A stretch of 29,796 bases of DNA from a bacterium. Its GTDB lineage: Bacteria; Vulcanimicrobiota; Xenobia; Xenobiales; Xenobiaceae. Position 1 is the first letter of the stretch, and each line of letters starts with the position of its first letter. The position numbers were made by a program, and so were the translations under genes. The notes below the pieces were generated by a model, which did no database searches, had not been told where the DNA came from, and saw only the letters and a list, made by a program, of their open reading frames with translations. Location of the stretch: positions 1-29,796 of the forward strand of contig JALHDH010000024.1 of NCBI GenBank assembly GCA_022839105.1. Direction: 5' to 3'. Of this stretch, positions 21,579-29,219 are shown in pieces.

Positions 21579-23960
21579 ATGTCGAATCCGATCAGCTCAT
21601 CCGGCAGCGCCGGAGCCAGCGAGTACCTTCGGCTTGCAGGGAACCGGGGTGCCGGTCAGCCGGCCGTCGAGACGGGGGCCGCCGCAGGGGGCGCCCAGCA
21701 GACGGCTTCAGGCGCAGACGTCCTGAGCGTCGACCCCGTGGCCGCCACCGAGGAAGGCAGCGGCTCGAACCTGCCCAACTTCGGAGCCTGGGACCAGTCC
21801 GCGGGCGCCGGGAACGACCCGGTCGCCTCGGCCGGCAAGCAGGCCGAACAGGCCCAGGCCGCCAGCACCTCCCAGCAGGCCGCCTTGGACCAGCACGAGG
21901 GGGCCACCCAGCAGGCTGCCGACAAGAGTCAGCAGGCCACCCAGCAGACCCAGGGCAATCAGGCCCAGCAGGCCAACCAGGCCGCCGGGCAGTTGAACCT
22001 GCAGAATCAGCAGGCCAAGAATCCGATGGCCGCCAACCCCATGGGAGCGATGCCTGGGGCCATGCCCGGGGCCATGAACCCTGGAATGGCGCCCGGTGGG
22101 ATGGTCGGCATGGGCGGGGCCCCCGGCAGCATCAGTCCGCAGGTCGGGGATCTCGGCGACATGCTCAGCACCCTGGACGTCAAGAAGGATCAGGAAGGCC
22201 AGCAGAAGCTGCAGGATGCCTCTCGCAGCGCCAACCAGACCGCCCAGAGCCAGCAGTCGGCCGGCCAGCAGAACCAGGCCCAGGCCGGTCAGCAGGCCCA
22301 GCAGGTCAAGGAGAACCTGAACGCCCAGGCGGGCCAGCAGCAGCAGGCCCAGAACCTGAACTCCCAGGCCAACCAGCAGGGGCAGGTGGCCCAGGTCGAG
22401 CAGACCCAGGCCAACCAGGCCAACCAGGCTGCCAACCAGGCCCGCCAGCAGGCCCAGGCCGAGAAGCAGAAGGCCGCCCAGGGCCAGCAGATGGAGAAGC
22501 AGGGCAAGACCACCGAACAGACCGGCAAGACCACCGAGCAGACCGGCAAGGCCACCGAACAGACCGGCAAGGCCACCGAGCAGACCGGCAAGGGCACCGA
22601 GCAGGCTGGTCAGGGGATGTCCCAGGCCGGGTCCGCGATGCGTCAGACCGGACAGTCCCTGATGAGCAACCCCTACACCGCGGCGGCCGGGGCGGCCATG
22701 GTGGCCAGCGGGACGGCCATGGAGGCCAGCGGCAAGGCCATGGAGGCCAGCGGCAAGGCCATGCAGGCCGCCGGCCAGGGTCAGCAGCAGGCTGGCCAGG
22801 GTCAGCAGCAGGCCGGCAAGACCCAGCAGCAGCAGGGCAAGACCCAGGCCCAGCAGGGGCAGCAGCAGGCCCAGCAGGCCAAGAACGCCGAGCAGCAGCA
22901 CAACCAGACCAACCAGCAGAAGACCCAGGAAGCCCAGCAGCACTCCGACAAGTCCGAGCAGGCCTCGACCCAGAAGGATCAGCATCTCCAGGATGCCGAT
23001 CGGGCCGGCCAGGAGGCCCAGCAGCGGGCCCAGGATGCCCAGGCCGGGATGCAGAACCAGAACCAGTTGACCAACGCGGCCCAGACCAACGCCGACAACG
23101 CCTCGCGCGCCTCGAGCAACGCGGACAAGATCGGTCAGGCCCAGCAGGAGGCCTTCAAGGACGGAGGGCAGCAGGCCAACGCGGGCCGTCAGGCCGCCAG
23201 CCAGGCCAGCGAAGGCACGGCCGGGCGCACCACCGGACAGGGTGCCTCCCAGCAGGCGGGTCAGGCCAATGCCGGCCAGCAGACCCGGCCCGTGAACCAG
23301 GGCAATGCCGGGCAGCAGGCAGGCCAGCAGGGCGGACAGGGGGCCGGTCAGGGTCAGGGCAAGCCCAACCCCCTCCAGCAGCTCTTCGGCGGTGAGGGCG
23401 GCCAGGGCAACCCGATGGCCGAGATGGGCACCCAGCTCGCCATGGACGGTGTCGGCCAGGTGGTCCAGGGCGCCCAGGCGATGGGCCAGGTGGCCAGCAT
23501 GAACAACCAGGTCGCCCAGTCCAACCAGATGCTGGGAAGCATGTCCAGCGGAGTGGACGCCTTGACGGGCGCCGGGGTCGCCCCGGTCGCTCCGCCGGTG
23601 GCCCCGGCCGCTCCCGCTGCTCCCACGATGGCCTCTCCCGCTGCTCCGGCCGCTTCCGCTGCGACCCCGGCTGCGACCCCGGGCGCTCCCGCGGGAGCCT
23701 CCCCGATGGGCGCACCGGGTCTGGGGATGGGGCTTCCCGGGATGGGGAAGGCCGCCATGCCCGGGATGGGGATGGCCGCTCCTCGGATGGCCACCCCGGC
23801 CGCCACGGCAGGTTCCACTGCGTCCAGCGGGGCGGGGATGGGCGCCGCAGCGGCTCCCACCCCCGCGGCTCCTCCCGCCTCGAGCGGCGGTGGCCAGGAT
23901 GCCAGCTTCTCGGTGGCCGAGGACCGGGTGACCGTGAACCTCAACACCCTCAAGAGCTGA
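21579..23960 (+). CDS. Gln/Ala/Gly-rich low-complexity hydrophilic protein, unknown function
   Basis: A 793-residue protein I do not recognise. ATG at 21579 has GAGGAG 6 nt upstream. Residues 1-85: Ser/Gly/Ala-rich leader with DVLSVDPVA and the only Trp I see. About 85-145: Gln-rich. About 147-190: Met/Pro/Gly stretch (NPMGAMPGAMPGAMNPGM). About 195-610: a long Gln/Ala/Asn/Gly tract with heptad-spaced repeats (TGKxTEQ and MEASGKA types), interrupted by SNPYTAAAGAAMVASG. About 610-665: slightly hydrophobic, MDGVGQVVQGAQAMGQVASM. About 665-770: Pro/Ala then Gly/Met-rich. The end, FSVAEDRVTVNLNTLKS, looks like ordinary folded sequence. I see no Cys and no signal peptide. Hydrophilicity and periodic repeats recall LEA/hydrophilin or long helical spacer proteins, but there is no family match. 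Codon use is organised and the SD is strong, so it is very likely expressed. Confidence 0.85.
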   Translation: MSNPISSSGSAGASEYLRLAGNRGAGQPAVETGAAAGGAQQTASGADVLSVDPVAATEEGSGSNLPNFGAWDQSAGAGNDPVASAGKQAEQAQAASTSQQAALDQHEGATQQAADKSQQATQQTQGNQAQQANQAAGQLNLQNQQAKNPMAANPMGAMPGAMPGAMNPGMAPGGMVGMGGAPGSISPQVGDLGDMLSTLDVKKDQEGQQKLQDASRSANQTAQSQQSAGQQNQAQAGQQAQQVKENLNAQAGQQQQAQNLNSQANQQGQVAQVEQTQANQANQAANQARQQAQAEKQKAAQGQQMEKQGKTTEQTGKTTEQTGKATEQTGKATEQTGKGTEQAGQGMSQAGSAMRQTGQSLMSNPYTAAAGAAMVASGTAMEASGKAMEASGKAMQAAGQGQQQAGQGQQQAGKTQQQQGKTQAQQGQQQAQQAKNAEQQHNQTNQQKTQEAQQHSDKSEQASTQKDQHLQDADRAGQEAQQRAQDAQAGMQNQNQLTNAAQTNADNASRASSNADKIGQAQQEAFKDGGQQANAGRQAASQASEGTAGRTTGQGASQQAGQANAGQQTRPVNQGNAGQQAGQQGGQGAGQGQGKPNPLQQLFGGEGGQGNPMAEMGTQLAMDGVGQVVQGAQAMGQVASMNNQVAQSNQMLGSMSSGVDALTGAGVAPVAPPVAPAAPAAPTMASPAAPAASAATPAATPGAPAGASPMGAPGLGMGLPGMGKAAMPGMGMAAPRMATPAATAGSTASSGAGMGAAAAPTPAAPPASSGGGQDASFSVAEDRVTVNLNTLKS
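22503..22607 (+). repeat. Five tandem 21-bp (heptad) repeats in the Gln-rich gene
   Basis: Five contiguous in-frame 21-nt units starting at 22503, 22524, 22545, 22566 and 22587 encode GKTTEQT, GKTTEQT, GKATEQT, GKATEQT and GKGTEQA. A second, looser series of heptads (MEASGKA, MEASGKA, MQAAGQG, QQQAGQG) follows at about 22720-22815. The 7-residue period suggests helical packing and recent expansion by duplication. Confidence 0.95.
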
Positions 23961-23961
23961 A

Positions 23962-24035
23962 CTCCGGGGCGTGAGCCCCTCATGCGAAGGGGGCGGGCCC
24001 GCGCGGGCCCGCCCCCTTCGCATGTCGTCCCGGAG
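23962..24035. terminator. Perfect 44-bp palindrome between convergent genes
   Basis: Bases 23981-24002 and 24003-24024 are exact reverse complements (22-bp arms, beginning CATGCGAAGG and ending CCTTCGCATG, with a GC-only centre). Outside them CTCCGGG (23962-23968) pairs with CCCGGAG (24029-24035). It fills the 80-bp gap between the Gln-rich gene and the convergent DUF493 gene, so a bidirectional terminator is the simplest reading. Neither side has a U-tract. Confidence 0.75.
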
Positions 24036-24040
24036 GGCAC

Positions 24041-24328
24041 TCAGAGCGTGGCGATGACCCGGGGATCCTTCTGCAGGTCGTGGTAGATGGCCTCGAGCTG
24101 CTCGCGGCTGGTGGCGTGCACGGTCATCACCACCGACACGTAGCGCCCCTCCCGACTGGGACGGACCCGGATCTGCCTGGACTCCAGGCCTGGGGCATAG
24201 CGCCGCACGATCTCGGCGACGTGCTGGGTGAAACCTTCTTCCGCCTTGCCGAAGGCCTTGACCTCGAACTCGCAGGGAAAGACCAGGGGGCTCTTCTGGG
24301 AGGGATCGAGGGGGGGCTGAGCCGTCAT
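24041..24328 (-). CDS. DUF493 (YbeD-like) small protein
   Basis: A 95-residue protein of the DUF493/YbeD family, small ferredoxin-like alpha/beta proteins with an ACT-like fold and no firmly known role. The family pattern is visible: LVFPCEFEVKAFGKAEEGFTQHV near the N-terminus, then a SREGRYVSVVMTVHATSREQLEAIYHDLQKDPRV stretch read here in two parts, ending VIATL. The ATG at 24328 lies 4 bp after the slyD stop with GAGG just upstream, so translation is probably coupled to slyD. Its 3' end abuts the 44-bp palindrome. Confidence 0.88.
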   Translation of the reverse strand: MTAQPPLDPSQKSPLVFPCEFEVKAFGKAEEGFTQHVAEIVRRYAPGLESRQIRVRPSREGRYVSVVMTVHATSREQLEAIYHDLQKDPRVIATL

Positions 24329-24332
24329 GGCC

Positions 24333-24806
24333 TCAGTGGTGATGGCCGTGCGGGCCATGGACATGGCCGTGGGCCACCTCTTCGGGCGTGGCGGGCCGGA
24401 CTCCGGTGATCTCCACGTCGAAGTGCAGATCCTGACCGGCCAGGGGATGGTTCGCGTCCAGGTGGACTTCCTGGTCGGCGACCCCGGTGACGCGGGCCAC
24501 CATGTGCTGGTCTCCGCCGTGGAGCTGGACCACCATGCCGGGCTGGGGTTCGGTGTCGCCAAAGGCCTGGCGGTCCACCGAGAACTTGAGATCTGCTTTG
24601 AGTTCCCCATAGGCCTGGGCGGCGGGGACATGGACCTTCTTCTTGCCCCCCACGTCCATGCCGTCCAGGGCCTGCTCCAGACCCGGGATGATGTTGCCGT
24701 GGCCGTGCAGATATTCCAAGGGGCCCTCGCTGGACTGATCCAGCACGTCCCCCTTCGCGTCGGTCAGCGTATAGTTCATCGAGACGACCTGGTCCTTGGT
24801 TACCAT
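24333..24806 (-). CDS. slyD: FKBP-type peptidyl-prolyl isomerase SlyD with His-rich tail
   Basis: Cytoplasmic folding helper that isomerises prolyl bonds and, in relatives, delivers nickel to hydrogenase. The 157-residue protein starts VTKDQVVSMNYTLTDAKGDVLD, then LEYLHGHGNIIPGLEQALDGM (FKBP core), KVHVPAAQAYGE, and the insert-in-flap domain with VQLHGGDQHMVARV, followed by DANHPLAGQDLHFDVEITGV. It ends with HGHVHGPHGHHH, a short metal-binding tail lacking the Cys residues seen in E. coli SlyD. The ATG at 24806 has GGGAGA 5 nt upstream. It leads a two-gene unit with DUF493 and is divergent from the CNNM gene across 126 bp, where I see no clear promoter. Confidence 0.95.
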   Translation of the reverse strand: MVTKDQVVSMNYTLTDAKGDVLDQSSEGPLEYLHGHGNIIPGLEQALDGMDVGGKKKVHVPAAQAYGELKADLKFSVDRQAFGDTEPQPGMVVQLHGGDQHMVARVTGVADQEVHLDANHPLAGQDLHFDVEITGVRPATPEEVAHGHVHGPHGHHH

Positions 24807-24932
24807 GCGGGTCTCCCATCCATCGGTCCGCTTCGCGCGGGATTCAGGCCCGCTTTCGGGGCTGGACCGGGTTTTCCTGGCCTGGATCCGGCAAGGAAGG
24901 GACTGGCGGCTCCACCGGGAAGCCCCCGCCGC

Positions 24933-26234
24933 GTGACCGGTCTGCTCTTGATGATTGTCCTGCTGGTGGCAATCAACGCCCTGTACGTGGCGGCTGAGTT
25001 CGCCACCGTGGCGGCGCGCAAGTTCCGAATCGAGGCCCTGGCCGACCGGGGAGACCCCGCCGCCCTGCGCCTGCTTCCCCATGTCGCCGACGCCACATCC
25101 CTGGACCGCTACGTGGCGGCCTGCCAGATCGGCATCACCCTGTCCAGCCTGCTCCTGGGCGCGGTGGGCCAGCGCCGCCTGGCCGCCTGGCTCGGCCCCC
25201 CGATGCAGGAGTGGTGGGGCCTGGAGTCGGTGGCCGCGGCCTCGGTCTCGGCCACCGTCGTGCTTCTGGGCCTGACCGGTCTGCAGGTGGTGCTGGGCGA
25301 GCTGGTCCCCAAGGCCGTGGCCCTGCGCCACCCCGAACAGGTGGCCCTGGGCCTGACGGTCCCCATGGACCTCTCGTTGCGTTTCTTCTCCTGGTTCATC
25401 GATCTCCTGAACGGTTCGGGAAACCTGGTCCTGCGGGCCTTGGGGATCCCCCTGCACGCCCACCGCCACGTCCATTCCCCCGAAGAGCTCGAGCAGCTTC
25501 TGGCCCACGGAGTCCAGGCCGGGACCCTGCAAGTCGAGGAGCATCGAAGGCTCAAGCAGGCCCTGCGCTTCGGCCGGCGTCCGGTCCGGGACGTCATGGT
25601 CCCGCGCACCCGATTGACGACCCTGGACATCGGCTGGGCGCTGGAGGAGGTCCTGGAGGTGGTGGAGGCCTCACCCTTCACCCGCTTCCCGGTGTACCAG
25701 GAAACCGAGGACACCATCCTCGGCATCCTCCACCTCAAGGACCTCTCGCTGGCCCTGGCCCAGGGAGGCGATCCTCCGGATCTGCGGACCCTCTTGCGCC
25801 CGCCCCTGGTCTTCCCCTCCTCCCTGGCGGTGGATGCCGTCCTGGAGGGATTGCGGCGCGAGCGGGCCCACCTGGCCATCCTGGTGGACGAGTACGGGGG
25901 GACCGAGGGCATGGTGACCCTGGAAGACATCCTGGAGGAGGTCCTGGGCGAGATCGAGGACGAGTTCGACCGGGCCCGTCCCGACATGGTCCGGGTCTCT
26001 CCCGGGCAGTACCTGGTGCGGGGGACGGTGCCTCTGGGCGAGCTGGAGGAGCTGACCGGAATGCGCTCCGGGGTCCGCGACGTGCATACCGTCGGAGGGC
26101 TGGTGATGCATCTTCTGGGCCAGGTCCCCGAGCCCGGCCAGAAGGTCCACTGCTCGGGTTTTGAGCTGAAGGTGGAAGAGATGCGCCTGCGCCAGGTCAC
26201 CCGGGTGCGGGTCCGGCTGGTGGAGGGCCCGTGA
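24933..26234 (+). CDS. CNNM/CBS/CorC-HlyC domain membrane protein, first of two paralogues
   Basis: A 433-residue membrane protein of the family linked to Mg2+ (and possibly Co2+) transport or homeostasis; relatives are often misnamed hemolysins. The N-terminal DUF21/CNNM domain (about 1-190) begins LLLMIVLLVAINALYVAAEFA and includes ACQIGITLSSLLLGAVGQ and VVLGELVPKAVAL, characteristic of the family. Two CBS domains follow (about 220-340, with VRDVMVPRTRLTTLD and ILVDEYGGTEGMVTLEDILEEVLGEIEDE split across them), then the C-terminal CorC/HlyC domain (about 350-430). The GTG at 24933 is chosen with a weak GGGAAG upstream; ATG at 24951 is the alternative. The stop overlaps the next gene's GTG by 3 bases. 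Confidence 0.93.
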   Translation: MTGLLLMIVLLVAINALYVAAEFATVAARKFRIEALADRGDPAALRLLPHVADATSLDRYVAACQIGITLSSLLLGAVGQRRLAAWLGPPMQEWWGLESVAAASVSATVVLLGLTGLQVVLGELVPKAVALRHPEQVALGLTVPMDLSLRFFSWFIDLLNGSGNLVLRALGIPLHAHRHVHSPEELEQLLAHGVQAGTLQVEEHRRLKQALRFGRRPVRDVMVPRTRLTTLDIGWALEEVLEVVEASPFTRFPVYQETEDTILGILHLKDLSLALAQGGDPPDLRTLLRPPLVFPSSLAVDAVLEGLRRERAHLAILVDEYGGTEGMVTLEDILEEVLGEIEDEFDRARPDMVRVSPGQYLVRGTVPLGELEELTGMRSGVRDVHTVGGLVMHLLGQVPEPGQKVHCSGFELKVEEMRLRQVTRVRVRLVEGP

Positions 26235-27559
26235 GCTTCCTGGTATTGGCTGGGATCATCTCGGTCCTGATCCTCCTCAACGGGCTGTACGTGGCTGCCG
26301 AATTCGCCTTGCTGGCCGTCCAGCGCACCCAGTTGGAGCAGAAGGCCGGCCAGGAGCCCTGGGCGGCCCGGATGCTGGCCGTCCTGCACGATTCGGCTCG
26401 TCAGGACTACTACATCGCGGTGGCCCAGGTGGGGATCACCCTGGCCAGCCTGGGGCTGGGCATGTACAGCGAGCATGCCCTGGCAGGGCTCTTCCTGCCC
26501 TACCTCCAGACCCTGCCCCTGGGAGAGGTGGCGGCCCACGGCCTGGCCACCGGCTTCTCCTTGATCCTGTTGACCTATCTGCACATCGTGCTGGGCGAGA
26601 TGGTGCCCAAGAGCCTGGCCCTGATGCAGTCCCTGGCCACGGCGCGCTTCGTCGAATTGCCGATGCGCCTGAGCGCCTTCCTGCTGGGGCCCATGGTCTG
26701 GGCCTTGAACTCCACGGGCAACCGGATCCTGCGCCTGCTGCGGCTGCCCATCTCGCAGGATCTGAGCCTGGTCTACTCGCCCGAAGAGTTGCGTCTGGTC
26801 TTCACCGAGAGCCGGGAAGGCGGGGCTCTGGCGCCCGAACAGCACGAGTGGCTGCAGAGCCTTCTGGGCCTGCGCGAGCGGACCGTCCGCCAGGTCATGG
26901 TGGCCCGGACCCGGGTCGTGGGCCTTGCCGTCGAGAGCACGGTCTGGGAAGGCCTGGAACGCGTCCGTGAAGAGGGCTATACCCGCTACCCCCTCTTCGA
27001 GCGCGACATGGACCATCTGGTCGGCGTGGTCCACGTGCGGGATCTCTTCGGGGCCATGCGCCGGGGGCAGCGGGAGCTTGCGCTCCGCGACCTGATGCGG
27101 GCGTGTCCCTATCTGCCCGAGAGCCTCCATCTCGACCAGGCCCTGGACCGCATGCGCGCCGGGCAGGCCCATATGGCCGTGGTGGTGGACGAGCACGGAG
27201 GCACCGCCGGGATCGTCACCCTGGAGGATCTGGTCGAGGAGGTCTTCGGCGAGGTCTTCGACGAGTTCGACGACGACGAGTCTCCCTCGGTGGGGGAGTT
27301 GGCCCCTGGAGAGTGGACCGTCCAGGGGGACGTGCTGCTGGAGGACCTCTCCGAGACGGTGGGAAGGCCCTTGCTGCGCGAAGGGGTCGAGACCGTCAGC
27401 GGCCTGCTCCTGGACCTCCTGGAGCGCCCCCCCGAGGTGGGGGACAAGGTCGACTGGCAGGGAGCCACCTTCGAGGTCTGGGAGGTGGCCGACATGGTGG
27501 CAGCCCTCTGCCTGGTCCGCCTCCAGCCCGAGCCGGAGGCCGAGAAACCCACGCTTTGA
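26231..27559 (+). CDS. CNNM/CBS/CorC-HlyC domain membrane protein, second paralogue
   Basis: A 442-residue paralogue of the preceding gene with the same order: CNNM domain beginning LVLAGIISVLILLNGLYVAA, with AQVGITLASLGLGMYSE and IVLGEMVPKSLAL; CBS pair with VRQVMVARTRVVGL and VVDEHGGTAGIVTLEDL; an acidic stretch FDEFDDDES; then the CorC/HlyC domain. Start GTG at 26231 is firm: GGAGG lies 5 nt upstream and GTGA overlaps the previous stop. The two proteins share architecture and key motifs but diverge elsewhere, so this is an old duplication, and tandem pairs could form heterodimers. It converges on the methyltransferase gene across 45 bp, which holds only a weak CCGAG/CTCGG dyad. Confidence 0.93.
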   Translation: MSFLVLAGIISVLILLNGLYVAAEFALLAVQRTQLEQKAGQEPWAARMLAVLHDSARQDYYIAVAQVGITLASLGLGMYSEHALAGLFLPYLQTLPLGEVAAHGLATGFSLILLTYLHIVLGEMVPKSLALMQSLATARFVELPMRLSAFLLGPMVWALNSTGNRILRLLRLPISQDLSLVYSPEELRLVFTESREGGALAPEQHEWLQSLLGLRERTVRQVMVARTRVVGLAVESTVWEGLERVREEGYTRYPLFERDMDHLVGVVHVRDLFGAMRRGQRELALRDLMRACPYLPESLHLDQALDRMRAGQAHMAVVVDEHGGTAGIVTLEDLVEEVFGEVFDEFDDDESPSVGELAPGEWTVQGDVLLEDLSETVGRPLLREGVETVSGLLLDLLERPPEVGDKVDWQGATFEVWEVADMVAALCLVRLQPEPEAEKPTL

Positions 27560-27604
27560 GGAGGCCTCCGAGCGGGCGGACTCGGCCAGGAAGCCCGGGG
27601 AGGA

Positions 27605-29098
27605 TCAGTTCAGCACGTGGTTCCCGCCCAGTTCCCGGAGCCACTCGCGGACCTGCTCGGCGGCTTTCTCCGGGGTCACCTCCGTTCCGGTGGGCGGCGT
27701 CTGCGCGGCGTGCCGGATCAGCTCGGCCACCGTCCGGGTCCCATCCAGGAGGCCCGCCAACCCGATCGCTCCCGGGCTGAGCCAGGCAGGCTGGTTCCAG
27801 GTCGGGTCGTGGAACTCGGCCTTGCCATGGCCGCTGAGCAGATCCTTCCACAGTCCGGCCACCTGGGGGCCCAGGACCGGCCTGGACTCCATCTCGGGTC
27901 GCCAGGCCGGGGCTCCATAGCGATCCTTGTCGTCCAGCCAGGGGCCGACCGTGGGCACGGCTCCGTGCAGGGGCATCCCGACCCGGCGCTCCTCCGACCA
28001 GCCCGGGTGGTCGGCGGGCAGGCGCCGGGCCAGGGCCACGCCGATGGCCATCCCCTCGATGCCGTGGGCCCGGTAGGATTCCAGGTAGCGCTCGAATTCG
28101 GAGGTATAGGCCTGGGGGTCCCCCGTGTAGGGAAGGTGCCGGGTGATGAAGTAGCCTTGCGGCACATCCGCAAAGTGCAGCAGGGTCAGGCCCCATCCCG
28201 AGCCCGTGCCCAGCCAGGAGCGCATCCGCTCCAGGAAGGGGCGGCCGGGGATCAGGGGGTAGTTGGTGACCATCGCCAGGGTGCCCCCGACCTCCAGGTG
28301 GGCCTCCAACCCTTCGAAGATCTCGGCCACCACGTCCTCGCCGCCCTCGCCGCCGGTCCGGTAGGCGGCCATGGTGCGGTCGGGGGTGGGCACGAAGGGC
28401 GGGTTGACCGTGACCAGATCGAAGGTCTCGCCCCGCACCGGCTCGTACAGGTTCCCTTCGCGGAACTCGACGCGTGGATCGCATCCATTGAAGGAGGCGT
28501 TGAGCCGGGCGAAGCGCAGGGCTCGGGGGTTGAGATCCACTCCCACCACCGATTCGGCGTGCCGGCAGGCCAGGATCGCGTGGATCCCCGAGCCGGTGCA
28601 CAGATCCAGGGCCCGGCGGACGCGGGTGCGGGGAGTGGTGCGGGCCAGCATGTAGCTGTCCTCTCCGAGTTCGTACACATGGCTGGGATACTTCACCTGG
28701 GCCATGACCCGGTCGGTGAAGACCCAGGTCTCCTGACATGGGTGCAGGTCGGCCCGGGCGATCACCCCGTCGGGAACCGCGCTGAGCAGGCCGGCCTGGA
28801 CCAGGGCCTCCACCCCCGCGCCGGTCAGGGCCGCCTCGACCCGTTCTCGGGGCACCTTCTGGCCCAGGATCCACAGGGCCGTCAGGTCGGCTCGGGTCGA
28901 ACCCTCCTGCCGGCAGCGCCACAGGTATCCGGGGATCTCGCGGAACTGCAGGAACGGCAGATCGGGGACCCCGAGCACCTCCAGGACGCCCTGCTCGGTG
29001 TAGCCCGCCTCCTGAAGGCGGGGCGCCAGGAAGTGCAGGGTCACGGGTCGGGGACCGGAGCTCTCGACGCGGTGGGTGACGAGGTTCTCGATGTGCAT
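27605..29098 (-). CDS. PrmC/HemK-like class I methyltransferase with extra N- and C-terminal domains
   Basis: A 497-residue protein. Residues 1-120 look like a winged-helix N-terminal domain of unknown type. The SAM-binding Rossmann domain spans about 125-330: motif I in ALDLCTGSGIHAIL (163-176), acidic loop GVDLNPRALRFARLN, and NPPF (232-235), the active-site motif of N5-glutamine and N6-adenine methyltransferases. The C-terminal domain (about 430-497) contains LSPGAIGLAGLLDGTRTVAELI, which resembles PqqD-like or winged-helix modules. The size and extra domains fit a group of about 500-residue methyltransferases known in actinobacteria rather than PrmC itself (about 280). The ATG at 29098 has GGCAGG just upstream. 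Substrate unknown; it follows the A2M gene across a strong terminator-like hairpin. Confidence 0.82.
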   Translation of the reverse strand: MHIENLVTHRVESSGPRPVTLHFLAPRLQEAGYTEQGVLEVLGVPDLPFLQFREIPGYLWRCRQEGSTRADLTALWILGQKVPRERVEAALTGAGVEALVQAGLLSAVPDGVIARADLHPCQETWVFTDRVMAQVKYPSHVYELGEDSYMLARTTPRTRVRRALDLCTGSGIHAILACRHAESVVGVDLNPRALRFARLNASFNGCDPRVEFREGNLYEPVRGETFDLVTVNPPFVPTPDRTMAAYRTGGEGGEDVVAEIFEGLEAHLEVGGTLAMVTNYPLIPGRPFLERMRSWLGTGSGWGLTLLHFADVPQGYFITRHLPYTGDPQAYTSEFERYLESYRAHGIEGMAIGVALARRLPADHPGWSEERRVGMPLHGAVPTVGPWLDDKDRYGAPAWRPEMESRPVLGPQVAGLWKDLLSGHGKAEFHDPTWNQPAWLSPGAIGLAGLLDGTRTVAELIRHAAQTPPTGTEVTPEKAAEQVREWLRELGGNHVLN

Positions 29099-29156
29099 GC
29101 GGCCTGCCTTCCGCCTGACCCGGTCCGGCCCCTGCCGCGAGCCAGACCGGAAATGA

Positions 29157-29196
29157 GCAGGCGGGCCCGCACCTCGAGAGGCACGGGCCCGCCTGC
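29157..29196 (-). terminator. Terminator-like hairpin after the alpha-2-macroglobulin gene
   Basis: Perfect 13-bp arms, GCAGGCGGGCCCG (29157-29169) and CGGGCCCGCCTGC (29184-29196), enclose a 14-nt loop that can itself pair CCTC with GAGG. On the minus strand, the direction of both flanking genes, the hairpin is followed by TCATTTCC, a weak U-rich stretch. It lies 24 bp after the A2M stop and 58 bp before the methyltransferase start. Confidence 0.75.
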
Positions 29197-29219
29197 AGCC
29201 GGGATTTCCGACCAGGCCT

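Noticed and set aside
22503..22815. Possible CRISPR or mobile-element repeats in the Gln-rich gene
   Set aside because: Direct tandem coding repeats without spacers; no cas genes or transposase in the window.
21708..24023. A 771-codon open frame on the minus strand, Leu/Gly-rich and membrane-like in appearance
   Set aside because: It is the antisense of the Gln/Ala-rich gene: CAG and GCC codons read backwards give Leu and Gly. It has no SD and no family pattern, while the plus-strand frame has both a good SD and a terminator.
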